64,000 bases of DNA from assembly GCF_900236475.1 (NCBI RefSeq), contig NZ_LT963352.1, positions 3,100,001-3,164,000 on the forward strand, read 5' to 3'. The translations under genes were made by a program, and so were the position numbers. Source of the DNA: Streptomyces chartreusis NRRL 3882. GTDB taxonomy: Bacteria > Actinomycetota > Actinomycetes > Streptomycetales > Streptomycetaceae. The notes under the pieces are model-generated. The model searched no databases. It was not told the origin of the DNA and saw only the letters and a list, made by a program, of their open reading frames with translations. Below are positions 51,844-59,460 of this stretch, one piece after another (the first letter of the stretch is position 1; each line of letters begins with the position of its first letter).

Positions 51844-52428
51844 TCATGCGCCACGCGCGACGCAGGCCTGGAGGTGGTCGTCGACCAGTCCGCAGGCCTG
51901 CATCAGCGCGTACGCCGTCGTCGGGCCGACGAAGCGCAGGCCCCGCTTCTTCAGTGCCTTGGACAGGGCCGTCGACTCGGGTGTGACGGCCGGGACGTCG
52001 GAGAGCGCCTTCGGGACCGGGCGGGTGCCCGGCTCGGGGGCGTGCGACCAGATCAGCTCGTCCAGTTCGCCCGGGGCCCACCCGGCCAGCACGCGCGCGT
52101 TGGCGAGCGTCGCGTCGATCTTGGCGCGGTTGCGGATGATGCCGGCGTCGGCGAGGAGGCGCTCGCGGTCCTCGTCGGTGAAGCCGGCCACCGCGGCGAT
52201 CTTGAAGTCGGCGAAGGCGGCGCGGAAGCCGGGGCGGCGACGCAGGATCGTGATCCAGGACAGGCCGGACTGGAAGGCCTCCAGGCTGAGGCGCTCGTAG
52301 AGCGCGTCGTCGCCGTGGACCGGGCGGCCCCACTCCTCGTCGTGGTACGTCACGTACTCCGGGGCGGACAGGGCCCAGGGGCAGCGCAGCGCGCCGTCCG
52401 GGCCGGCGAGGGCGGCGCCGTCGCTCAT
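51844..52428 (-). CDS. tag: DNA-3-methyladenine glycosylase I
   Basis: 194 residues from ATG 52428, overlapping the stop of the DivIVA-like gene as ATGA. Tag landmarks: RCPWALSAPEYVTYHDEEWG near the N-terminus (Cys and Tyr/His/Glu of the base pocket and zinc site), FEAFQSGLSWITIL-like LSLEAFQSGLSWITILRRR, and KRGLRFVGPTTAYALMQACG with the C-terminal DDHLQACVA. It excises 3-methyladenine from DNA in base-excision repair. Coupling to a DivIVA-like gene also occurs in mycobacteria (Rv1209-Rv1210). Confidence 0.95.
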   Translation of the reverse strand: MSDGAALAGPDGALRCPWALSAPEYVTYHDEEWGRPVHGDDALYERLSLEAFQSGLSWITILRRRPGFRAAFADFKIAAVAGFTDEDRERLLADAGIIRNRAKIDATLANARVLAGWAPGELDELIWSHAPEPGTRPVPKALSDVPAVTPESTALSKALKKRGLRFVGPTTAYALMQACGLVDDHLQACVARGA

Positions 52429-52826
52429 GGCCGGTCCTCCTGGCGCGGGGCCGGCTTGTCCATGGACACGCGGTGCTCCGTGGAGGTGTGGTTCTCCCCG
52501 GACATCGGGCCGTGGGTGGCGGCTGTTCTGGCACCCGCCAGGGCCGACTCCAGGTCGGCGATGCGGGCGTCGCGCTCGGCGAGCTCGGCGCCCAGGCGGC
52601 TGAGGGCGTCGTCCACGTCCGCCATGCGGTAGCCGCGGGCGGCGAGCGGGAAACGCAGGCCCTCCACGTCGGCACGGTCGACCGGGCGGTCCGGGGGCAG
52701 CGGGTCCCGCAGCCGCTCGGGGGCGGCCTCGGGCAGCGGGCCGTTCTCGCCGCCGCCCACCACGGCGAGGGTCACCGCGGCGACCACGACGGCTAGCGCG
52801 ACGACCAGGAACAGGAACATAACCAT
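52425..52826 (-). CDS. Small membrane protein with DivIVA-like motif
   Basis: 133 residues from ATG 52826; an in-frame GTG at 52868 would add 14 residues. A single N-terminal membrane segment (MFLFLVVALAVVVAAVTLAV) is followed by a Pro-rich linker, then VEGLRFPLAARGYRMADVDD and a short coiled coil (LGAELAERDARIADLESAL). The RFPxxxRGYRxxDVD core is the lipid/polarity-binding element of DivIVA domains. It may localise to curved membrane or septa; its role beside a DNA glycosylase is unknown. It is divergent from folP. Confidence 0.82.
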   Translation of the reverse strand: MVMFLFLVVALAVVVAAVTLAVVGGGENGPLPEAAPERLRDPLPPDRPVDRADVEGLRFPLAARGYRMADVDDALSRLGAELAERDARIADLESALAGARTAATHGPMSGENHTSTEHRVSMDKPAPRQEDRP

Positions 52827-52961
52827 CGCGGAGCCCCCACGGTCGGATCTGTCGGTGTCTTCGGACACGGATGGTGTCAGGCTCCGATCGTGCCATGCGA
52901 GTCCGACAGTTAGGGTCGCAGGCGGCGGAAGACGGGGACGTACCAGGAAAGGTCACAGCGG

Positions 52962-53822
52962 ATGCTCAGGCTGGGCAGGCGGGAATTCGGGCCGCACGAA
53001 CCGGTGATCATGGCGATCGTGAACCGGACCCCGGACTCCTTCTACGACCGGGGCGCGACGTTCCGCGACGAGCCGGCCCTCGCGCGCGTGGAGCAGGCGG
53101 TGGCCGAGGGAGCCGCGATCATCGACATCGGCGGCGTCAAGGCCGGGCCGGGCGAGGAGGTCACGGCCGCGGAGGAGGCCCGGCGGACGGTCGGGTTCGT
53201 CGCGGAGGTGCGGCGGCGGTTCCCGGAGGTGGTCATCAGCGTGGACACCTGGCGGGCCGAGGTCGGCGAGGCCGTGTGCGAGGCCGGGGCGGACCTGCTG
53301 AACGACGCGTGGGGCGGGGTGGATCCGGGGCTCGCCGAGGTCGCCGCGCGGTACCGGGTGGGGTTGGTGTGTACGCACGCGGGTGGTGCGCAGCCGCGGA
53401 CCCGGCCGCATCGGGTGGAGTACGACGATGTCATGGCCGACATCCTGGACGTGACGGTCGGGCTGGCGGAACGGGCGCTGGCGCTGGGTGTGCCGAGGGA
53501 GTCGATCCTGATCGACCCCGGGCATGACTTCGGGAAGAACACCCGGCACAGCCTGGAGGCGACCCGGCGGCTGGGGGAGATGGTCGCCACGGGGTGGCCG
53601 GTGCTGGTGTCTTTGTCCAACAAGGACTTCGTCGGGGAGACGTTGGACCGGCCGGTCAAGGAGCGGGTGATCGGTACGTTGGCGACCACGGCCGTGTCCG
53701 CGTGGCTGGGGGCGCAGGTGTACCGGGTGCACGAGGTCGCGGAGACACGGCAGGTGCTGGACATGGTCGGGGCGATCGCGGGGCGCCGGGAGCCCGCTGT
53801 CGCCCGGCGTGGGCTGGCCTAG
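52962..53822 (+). CDS. folP: Dihydropteroate-synthase-like protein (FolP2 type)
   Basis: 286 residues from ATG 52962, with AGGAAAGG upstream. TIM-barrel DHPS motifs are present: IMAIVNRTPDSFYDRG (about 15), VISVDTWRAEV, LLNDAWGG, ILIDPGHDFGKN and VLVSLSNKDFVG. The loop after strand 2 reads IIDIGGVKAGPGEEV where true FolP1 has a GGESTRPG-type loop, so the pterin/PABA site is altered. Mycobacterial FolP2 at the same locus is reported not to act as a dihydropteroate synthase, so the real substrate is open. No gpgS gene lies nearby, unlike in mycobacteria. Confidence 0.88.
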   Translation: MLRLGRREFGPHEPVIMAIVNRTPDSFYDRGATFRDEPALARVEQAVAEGAAIIDIGGVKAGPGEEVTAAEEARRTVGFVAEVRRRFPEVVISVDTWRAEVGEAVCEAGADLLNDAWGGVDPGLAEVAARYRVGLVCTHAGGAQPRTRPHRVEYDDVMADILDVTVGLAERALALGVPRESILIDPGHDFGKNTRHSLEATRRLGEMVATGWPVLVSLSNKDFVGETLDRPVKERVIGTLATTAVSAWLGAQVYRVHEVAETRQVLDMVGAIAGRREPAVARRGLA

Positions 53823-53839
53823 GGCGTCGACCTGAGGTA

Positions 53840-53860
53840 CCAGGGGGCTCCGCCCCCTGG
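53840..53860. terminator. Hairpin terminator between folP and the convergent LOG gene
   Basis: A 9-bp perfect stem (CCAGGGGGC with GCCCCCTGG) and a TCC loop lie 17 bases after the folP stop and just before the LOG gene stop. Confidence 0.75.
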
Positions 53861-53867
53861 CCCCCCG

Positions 53868-54626
53868 CTACCGGCCCGCCTCCTTCGACACCAGCGCCAC
53901 CGCCTCGTCCACGTCGTCCGTCACGTGGAACAGCAGCAGGTCCTTCTCCGCGGCCTTGCCCTGGGCGATGACCGTGCGGCGGAGCCAGTCGACCAGGCCG
54001 CCCCAGTACTCGCTGCCGAAGAGGACGATGGGGAAGCGGGTGACCTTCTGGGTCTGGACGAGGGTGAGGGCCTCGAAGAGTTCGTCGAGGGTGCCCAGGC
54101 CGCCGGGCAGGACGACGAAGCCCTGGGCGTACTTGACGAACATCATCTTCCGGACGAAGAAGTAGCGGAAGTTGAGGCCGATGTCGACGTACGGGTTCAG
54201 GCCCTGCTCGAACGGCAGCTCGATACCGAGGCCGACCGAGATGCCGCTCGCCTCGACGGCGCCCTTGTTGGCCGCTTCCATCGCGCCCGGACCGCCGCCC
54301 GTGATGACCGCGAAGCCCGCGTCCACCAGGCCCCGGCCCAGCCGGACGCCCGCGTCGTACTCGGGCGAGTCCGCCGGTGTCCGGGCCGAGCCGAACACGC
54401 TGATCGCCGGCGGGAGTTCCGCGAGCGTGCCGAAGCCCTCGATGAACTCCGACTGGATGCGCAGGACGCGCCACGGGTCGGTGTGGACCCAGTCGGAGGG
54501 CCCGCCCGCGTCCAGCAGCCGCTGGTCGGTGGTGCTCGCCTGCACCTGGCCCCGCCTGCGGAGGACCGGGCCCAGGCGCTGTTCCTCCGGCGGCTGCTTC
54601 TTCCCCTCGGGGTTGCCGGTCGCCAT
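53868..54626 (-). CDS. LOG family Rossmann-fold protein (TIGR00730)
   Basis: 252 residues from ATG 54626. The lysine-decarboxylase-like/LOG fold is clear: ISVFGSARTPADSPEYD (about 74), AVITGGGPGAMEAANKGA (about 105), and the catalytic/phosphate motif VVLPGGLGTLDELFEALT (PGGxGTxxE). Known LOG enzymes release the base from cytokinin riboside 5'-monophosphates; actinobacterial homologues have similar nucleotide hydrolase activity. It corresponds to mycobacterial Rv1205. It is transcribed toward folP. Confidence 0.92.
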   Translation of the reverse strand: MATGNPEGKKQPPEEQRLGPVLRRRGQVQASTTDQRLLDAGGPSDWVHTDPWRVLRIQSEFIEGFGTLAELPPAISVFGSARTPADSPEYDAGVRLGRGLVDAGFAVITGGGPGAMEAANKGAVEASGISVGLGIELPFEQGLNPYVDIGLNFRYFFVRKMMFVKYAQGFVVLPGGLGTLDELFEALTLVQTQKVTRFPIVLFGSEYWGGLVDWLRRTVIAQGKAAEKDLLLFHVTDDVDEAVALVSKEAGR

Positions 54627-54744
54627 GTGCGCTCCCTCCGTTGTGCCAGTCGTTCCACGCCAGCGTAGATCTACGCGGGTTACGAACGAGGGACGTGAGC
54701 ATGTCCGCGATGGAGCGCCGTAAACACGATGGCGTCCCGGCCGG

Positions 54745-55824
54745 TCAGGCCGTCAGCCAGTTCCTCAGGCGCTCCTCGCCGGCGAGGATCTTCGCGATCT
54801 CCACGCGCTCGTCCCGCTTGTGCGCCAAGTGGGGGTTGCCCGGGCCGTAGTTGACCGCGGGGACGCCCAGGGCCGAGAAGCGGGACACGTCCGTCCAGCC
54901 GTACTTCGGCATCGGGGTGCCGCCCACCGCCTCGATGAACGCCTTCGCCGCGGGGTGGGACAGGCCCGGCATCGCGGCCGAGCTGTGGTCGACCACCTCG
55001 AACTCGTCCACGCCGCAGTCCGCGAAGACCTCCCGGACGTGGGCCACGGCCTCCTCGGGGGTGCGGTCGGGCGCGTAGCGGAAGTTGACCGTCACGACGC
55101 ACTCGTCGGGGATCACGTTGCCGGCGACTCCCCCGGTGATGCCCACCGCGTTCAGGCCCTCGCGGTACTCCAGGCCGTCGATCACCGGCCAGCGGGGCTC
55201 GTAGGAGGCCAGGCGGGCGAGGATCGGGGCGGCCGCGTGGATCGCGTTGGAGCCCATCCAGCCGCGCGCCGAGTGGGCCCGCTCCCCGGTGGTCTTCAGC
55301 AGCACCCGCAGCGTGCCCTGGCAGCCGCCCTCGACCTGGCCGTCGGACGGCTCCAGCAGGACCGCGAAGTCGCCCGCCAGCCACTCGGGGTGCGCCTCGG
55401 AGACGTGCTTGAGGCCGTTGAGCTCCGCGGCGACCTCCTCGTTGTCGTAGAAGACGAAGGTCAGGTCGCGGTTGGGGGCCGGGACCGTGGCCGCGATGCG
55501 CAGCTGCACCGCGACGCCCGACTTCATGTCGCACGTGCCGCAGCCCCACAGGACGCCGTCCTCGTCGAGCCGGGAGGGGACGTTGTCCGCGATCGGGACG
55601 GTGTCGATGTGACCGGCCAGGATCACCCGCTCCGCGCGGCCCAGGTTCGTCCGGGCCACGACGTTGTTGCCGAACCGCTCGACCGTCAGGTGCGGCAGCG
55701 CGCGCAGCGCGGTCTCGATCGCGTCCGCGAGCGGCTTCTCGGTGCCGCTCTCGGAGCGGAAGTCGACGAGCCGGGCGGTGAGCTCCGCGGCGTCCAGCGT
55801 GAGGTCAAGGGAGGTGTCGGCCAT
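54745..55824 (-). CDS. dapE: Succinyl-diaminopimelate desuccinylase DapE
   Basis: 359 residues from ATG 55824. TAGGGT seven bases upstream suggests a leaderless mRNA. M20 peptidase metal ligands: ILAGHIDTVPIAD (His, Asp), GCGTCDMKSGVAV (Asp), DNEEVAAELNGL (catalytic Glu pair) and GNPHLAHKRDERV (C-terminal His). The dimerisation domain reads AHSARGWMGSNAIHAA. It hydrolyses N-succinyl-LL-diaminopimelate in lysine and peptidoglycan precursor synthesis. The partner aminotransferase DapC is encoded 2 kb away. It shares an 84-base divergent promoter region with the next gene. Confidence 0.95.
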   Translation of the reverse strand: MADTSLDLTLDAAELTARLVDFRSESGTEKPLADAIETALRALPHLTVERFGNNVVARTNLGRAERVILAGHIDTVPIADNVPSRLDEDGVLWGCGTCDMKSGVAVQLRIAATVPAPNRDLTFVFYDNEEVAAELNGLKHVSEAHPEWLAGDFAVLLEPSDGQVEGGCQGTLRVLLKTTGERAHSARGWMGSNAIHAAAPILARLASYEPRWPVIDGLEYREGLNAVGITGGVAGNVIPDECVVTVNFRYAPDRTPEEAVAHVREVFADCGVDEFEVVDHSSAAMPGLSHPAAKAFIEAVGGTPMPKYGWTDVSRFSALGVPAVNYGPGNPHLAHKRDERVEIAKILAGEERLRNWLTA

Positions 55825-55908
55825 GCAGTCGACCCTAACGCGCCAGGCCTGTGCGCTCTGTCCACACCTGGCACAAGGCACTCCGTACTCTCCAGTACCT
55901 TGTACGGC

Positions 55909-56892
55909 GTGCCAGAGCCGTCCTCTCCCCCCAAGCGTCGCGGCCGCCTCTTCCGATGCGGGTCCGCGTTCGTGGTCCTGCTCGCGATCGCCGGTTACCT
56001 CGTGGTGCAGTACGTCACCGGAGGTACGGGCGGACCGGGCTGCAAAGTCGTCTCCGGCAAGGGCGACGGGGCCTCGTACGAGTTCACGCCCGAGCAAGCG
56101 GTGAACGCGGCCACGATCGCCGCCGTGGGCGACGGGCGCGGCCTGCCGGAGCGGGCCGTGACCATCGCGCTGGCGACCGCCCTCCAGGAGTCGGGCCTGC
56201 GCAACATCCGCCATGGCGACCGGGACTCGCTCGGCCTGTTCCAGCAGCGGCCCTCGCAGGGCTGGGGCACGCCGAAGGAGATCCTGGACCCGACGTACTC
56301 GGCCGGCGAGTTCTACGACCACCTGGTCAAGGTGCCCGGCTACACGCGCCTGCCGCTCACGGTCGCCGCGCAGCGCGTGCAGCGCAGCGGCTTCCCGCAG
56401 GCCTACGCCAAGCACGAGCCGGACGCGGCGCTGCTCGCCGCGGCCCTCACCGGGCAGTCCGCGGCCACGCTGACCTGCGAGGGCCGCCCGGCCGCGACCC
56501 GGGCGACGGGCCCGGACGGGGTGCGTGCCGCGCTCGTGCGGGACTTCGGGCGCGATGTGCTGGAGCCGGCCGGCGCGGAGGTGGGCCGCTCGTCGGCGGC
56601 CACGCCGACGCCGTCCGCGAGCGGTGCGGACGGGGCCGACGGGCGGACCATGAGGCTGCCGGTGACCGCCGACACGAGTTCCGCCGCCGGGCAGAGCCTG
56701 GAGCAGCGCGGCTGGCAGTTGGCGCACTGGGCCGTGGCCAACGCCTCCGAGCTGCACATCGCACGCGTCACGTACGCGGGGCGGGAGTGGGTCGCAGGGA
56801 ACACCGCCAGCGAGTGGCGGGAAGCCGGGGCGAAGGGCACCGCGGGTGCGGAGCGGGACGTGGACGCCGTCCGTATTGTCACGATGCGCTAG
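55909..56892 (+). CDS. Membrane-anchored protein with transglycosylase/lysozyme-like fold
   Basis: 327 residues from GTG 55909, with TACCTT seven bases upstream (leaderless). One N-terminal membrane segment (SAFVVLLAIAGYLVVQYV) is followed by an extracytoplasmic domain: AVTIALATALQESGLRNIRH (about 90), then DSLGLFQQRPSQGWGTPKEI. The Glu in LQESGL followed by a GLFQxRPSQGWG element is the layout of SLT/lysozyme-like muralytic folds. A C-terminal domain (about 260-325) is unrecognised. Such proteins are sometimes labelled heavy metal transporter, which the sequence does not support. Cell-wall remodelling is inferred from fold and from adjacency to dapE. Confidence 0.7.
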   Translation: MPEPSSPPKRRGRLFRCGSAFVVLLAIAGYLVVQYVTGGTGGPGCKVVSGKGDGASYEFTPEQAVNAATIAAVGDGRGLPERAVTIALATALQESGLRNIRHGDRDSLGLFQQRPSQGWGTPKEILDPTYSAGEFYDHLVKVPGYTRLPLTVAAQRVQRSGFPQAYAKHEPDAALLAAALTGQSAATLTCEGRPAATRATGPDGVRAALVRDFGRDVLEPAGAEVGRSSAATPTPSASGADGADGRTMRLPVTADTSSAAGQSLEQRGWQLAHWAVANASELHIARVTYAGREWVAGNTASEWREAGAKGTAGAERDVDAVRIVTMR

Positions 56893-57236
56893 ATCGAACA
56901 GGGAGACGAGCACGCACCCGTGGGGGTTACCCGCGCTGCTCTGCCGCGATGGCGTGCGCAGGTTTTCGCACCCTCACCCGGGAGTCCGTGAAAACCCTTG
57001 GGGGCAAAGGGCTGGAAGGATTCGGCGGTCTTTCCGGCAGGGGCCTTTTTGCCCGTTTGTCCGCAGCCGATAATGCGACACATTGCCAACTCTTTACGTT
57101 GCGCCGCCGCAACCTTCGGGGGCTTCGAGCGGTAGTCACTGCGTCCGAGCCGGGGCGATCAACAGCCAGTCGATCAACTCCCGGACCCGGTCGGACACTT
57201 CAGAACCTCACTGTCCTCTCCCGTCGAAGGAGCACC
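56893..57236. other. Intergenic region, promoter of the secreted Gly/Lys-rich protein gene
   Basis: This is 344 bases without a supported gene. AT-richer patches at 57060-57105 (GATAATGCGACACATTGCCA) may carry the promoter. A GAAGGAG ribosome-binding site closes the region. No terminator of the previous gene is obvious. Confidence 0.4.
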
Positions 57237-57680
57237 ATGTCCCTCCCCCTGACCCGCCGGATCGCCCGTGCCGCGCTGATCGTCGCTGCGGGGGCGGCTG
57301 CCGGGGTCGGTGCGGCCGGCTCCGCCAGTGCGGCCCCCGAGCTGCCGGCCAACCCGAACCTCGGCGGGCTGACCGCCCTGGACGGGGCGAACGTCGGCAA
57401 CACGGTCGACGGCGCGGCGCAGGACGTCACCAAGTCCGCGGGTGACACCGGCAGCAAGACCGTCAAGAAGGCGGTGCCGGCCGCGGGCAAGATCGGCGGC
57501 AAGACGGTCAAGAAGACCACGCCCCTCGCGCAGAAGGCGGCCGGTGACGCGGCGGGCTCCGCCGGGCAGATCGTCGGGGACGCGGCCGGTTCGGCGCAGG
57601 GGGGTCTGCCGACGGACTCCCTGACGAAGGGTGGGGTGCCGTCCACGGGGCTGCCGGCGAAGGGCCTGCCGGTCGGCTGA
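57237..57680 (+). CDS. Small secreted protein
   Basis: 147 residues from ATG 57237, with GAAGGAG six bases upstream. A clear Sec signal peptide (RRIARAALIVAAGAAAGVG) ends at SASA-AP near residue 34. The mature protein is low complexity, with Gly/Ala/Lys/Thr-rich imperfect repeats (GDTGSKTVKKAVPAAGKIGG; GGKTVKKTTPLAQKAAGD) and no cysteine. It might be a cell-surface or wall-associated protein, but no domain is recognised. It has its own transcript, bounded by a textbook terminator. Confidence 0.78.
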   Translation: MSLPLTRRIARAALIVAAGAAAGVGAAGSASAAPELPANPNLGGLTALDGANVGNTVDGAAQDVTKSAGDTGSKTVKKAVPAAGKIGGKTVKKTTPLAQKAAGDAAGSAGQIVGDAAGSAQGGLPTDSLTKGGVPSTGLPAKGLPVG

Positions 57681-57696
57681 CACCGGGCTTCCACCG

Positions 57697-57740
57697 CCGA
57701 TGGGGTCCAGGGAGTTTCCCTGGACCCCATCGGTTTGTTC
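57697..57740 (+). terminator. Strong intrinsic terminator
   Basis: A 16-bp perfect stem (CCGATGGGGTCCAGGG with its complement) and a 5-nt loop, followed by TTTGTTC. This is one of few hairpins here with a T-rich tail. Confidence 0.9.
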
Positions 57741-57775
57741 CGCACCGGCCGAACGGCTGATCGCGGCGGCAGCCG

Positions 57776-58873
57776 CTACGTGCTCAGCCGGTCCACTGCC
57801 GCCCGCACCCGCTCGTCCGTCGCCGTCAGGGCCACTCGGACGAACTCGGCGCCCGCCGGGCCGTAGAAGTCGCCGGGGGCGACGAGGATGCCTCGTTCGG
57901 CCAGGTGGGCCACCGTGTCCCAGCAGGATTCGCCCCTCGTGGCCCACAGGTACAGGCTGGCCTCGCTGTGGTCGATGCGGAAGCCGTGGGCGAGCAGGGC
58001 CTCGCGCAGGAGGGTGCGGCGGGCCGCGTAGCGCTCGCGCTGGACGCGGACGTGTTCGTCGTCGCCGAGGGCCGCGATCACCGCGGCCTGGGTCGGTGCC
58101 GACGTCATCATGCCGCCGTGCTTGCGGATCTCCAGGAGGGGCGCCAGGACCGCGGGATCACCCGCCAGGAACGCCGCCCGGTAGCCGGCCAGGTTCGAGC
58201 GCTTGGAGAGGCTGTGGACGGCGACGATGCCCTCGTACGAGCCGCCGCTGACGTCCGGGTGCAGCACCGAGACCGGGTCGGCCTCCCAGCCCAGCTCCAG
58301 GTAGCACTCGTCGGAGAAGAGCAGGATGCCGTGGTCGCGGGCCCAGGCGACGATCCGGGTGAGCTCCTCCTTCGGCAGGACCCGGCCCGTGGGGTTGGAC
58401 GGGGAGTTCAGCCAGAGGAGCTTCAGGCCCTCGGGGTCCAGCTCCGTCGGGTCGTCGTAGGCCTCGTACCCGGCGCGGGCCAGGCGGGCGCCCACCTCGT
58501 ACGTCGGGTAGGCCAGGCGCGGGTAGGCCACCCGGTCGCCGGGGCCGAGGCCCAGCTGGGTCGGGAGCCAGGCGACGAGCTCCTTGGAGCCGACGATCGG
58601 CAGGACGTGGCGGTGGGTGACGTCCCGGGCGCCGAGGCGGCGCTCGACCCAGCCGGTGATCGCGTCGCGCAGTTCGGGCGTGCCCCAGACGGTCGGGTAG
58701 CCCGGGGAGTCGGCCGCGGCGACCAGCGCCTTCTGGACCAGCTCGGGGACCGGGTCGACCGGGGTGCCGACGGACAGGTCGACGATGCCGTCCGGGTGGG
58801 CGGCGGCCGTGGCCTTGTACGGCGTCAGCTTGTCCCAGGGGAAAGTGGGGAGACGGTCGGAGACTGCGGACAC
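57776..58873 (-). CDS. dapC: Succinyldiaminopimelate transaminase DapC
   Basis: 365 residues from GTG 58873. Fold-type I aminotransferase features: LSVGTPVDPVPELVQKAL, GSKELVAWLPTQL, LNSPSNPTGRVLPKEEL (about 175, cofactor-binding Asn), FSDECYLELGW (Asp for the pyridine N) and VHSLSKRSNLAGYRAAF (PLP lysine, about 230). It converts N-succinyl-2-amino-6-ketopimelate to succinyl-diaminopimelate, the substrate of DapE. It follows the ferredoxin gene in the same direction, as in mycobacteria (fdxC-dapC). Confidence 0.93.
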   Translation of the reverse strand: MSAVSDRLPTFPWDKLTPYKATAAAHPDGIVDLSVGTPVDPVPELVQKALVAAADSPGYPTVWGTPELRDAITGWVERRLGARDVTHRHVLPIVGSKELVAWLPTQLGLGPGDRVAYPRLAYPTYEVGARLARAGYEAYDDPTELDPEGLKLLWLNSPSNPTGRVLPKEELTRIVAWARDHGILLFSDECYLELGWEADPVSVLHPDVSGGSYEGIVAVHSLSKRSNLAGYRAAFLAGDPAVLAPLLEIRKHGGMMTSAPTQAAVIAALGDDEHVRVQRERYAARRTLLREALLAHGFRIDHSEASLYLWATRGESCWDTVAHLAERGILVAPGDFYGPAGAEFVRVALTATDERVRAAVDRLST

Positions 58874-58920
58874 GGTTTCTGGCTCACTTTCTGGTACGTA
58901 CGAGCCGTCGCACGGCAAAC

Positions 58921-58973
58921 GCCTCGGCCCCGTACGGCGACCAGGGCGTGGTCGGGCCGTACGGGACCGAGGC
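58921..58973 (-). terminator. Long hairpin between fdxA and dapC
   Basis: An 18-bp stem with a single mismatch (left arm begins GCCTCGGCCCCGTACGGC) and a 17-nt loop, 30 bases past the ferredoxin stop in its direction of transcription. It probably separates or attenuates readthrough into dapC. Confidence 0.7.
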
Positions 58974-59002
58974 GGCACGGATGTGCCGGCCGCTTGCGGT
59001 GA

Positions 59003-59320
59003 CTAGGCCTGCGGCGGCAGCGCGGCGATGAAGGGGTGGTCGCGCTCGATCAGCCCCAGCTTGCTGGCGCCGCCGGGCGAGCCGAGCTCGTCGAAGAACT
59101 CGACGTTCGCCTTGTAGTAGTCCTTCCACTCCTCCGGAGTGTCGTCCTCATAGAAGATCGCCTCGACCGGGCAGACCGGCTCGCAGGCACCACAGTCGAC
59201 GCATTCGTCCGGGTGGATGTACAAGGACCGGGAGCCCTCGTAGATGCAGTCGACCGGGCACTCCTCGATGCACGCCTTGTCCTTGACGTCGACACAAGGC
59301 TGCGCGATGACGTAGGTCAC
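59003..59320 (-). CDS. fdxA: Ferredoxin FdxA (7Fe type)
   Basis: 105 residues from GTG 59320, with GAGGAGGAA upstream. The N-terminal half carries both clusters: CVDVKDKACIEECPVDC (3Fe-4S type spacing, with Cys9, Cys17 and Cys21) and CVDCGACEPVCPVEA ([4Fe-4S] Cx2Cx2CxxxCP). The C-terminal tail PPEEWKDYY-like TPEEWKDYYKANVEFFDELG is typical of actinobacterial 7Fe ferredoxins. It is a low-potential electron carrier, for example for P450s or oxidoreductases. Confidence 0.95.
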   Translation of the reverse strand: MTYVIAQPCVDVKDKACIEECPVDCIYEGSRSLYIHPDECVDCGACEPVCPVEAIFYEDDTPEEWKDYYKANVEFFDELGSPGGASKLGLIERDHPFIAALPPQA

Positions 59321-59460
59321 GCTGTCGTTCCTCCTCGATAGGGCGCTGGCGGGCCTCCTCAGGCTCCGCCGCCTGGCGCGCGGGAGCGCGGCGTCGTCGA
59401 TGCCCGCCCCTAGTATCTCCGTTCCTGGGCATGATCCGAACAGGAGGGGTGAACTGACCT

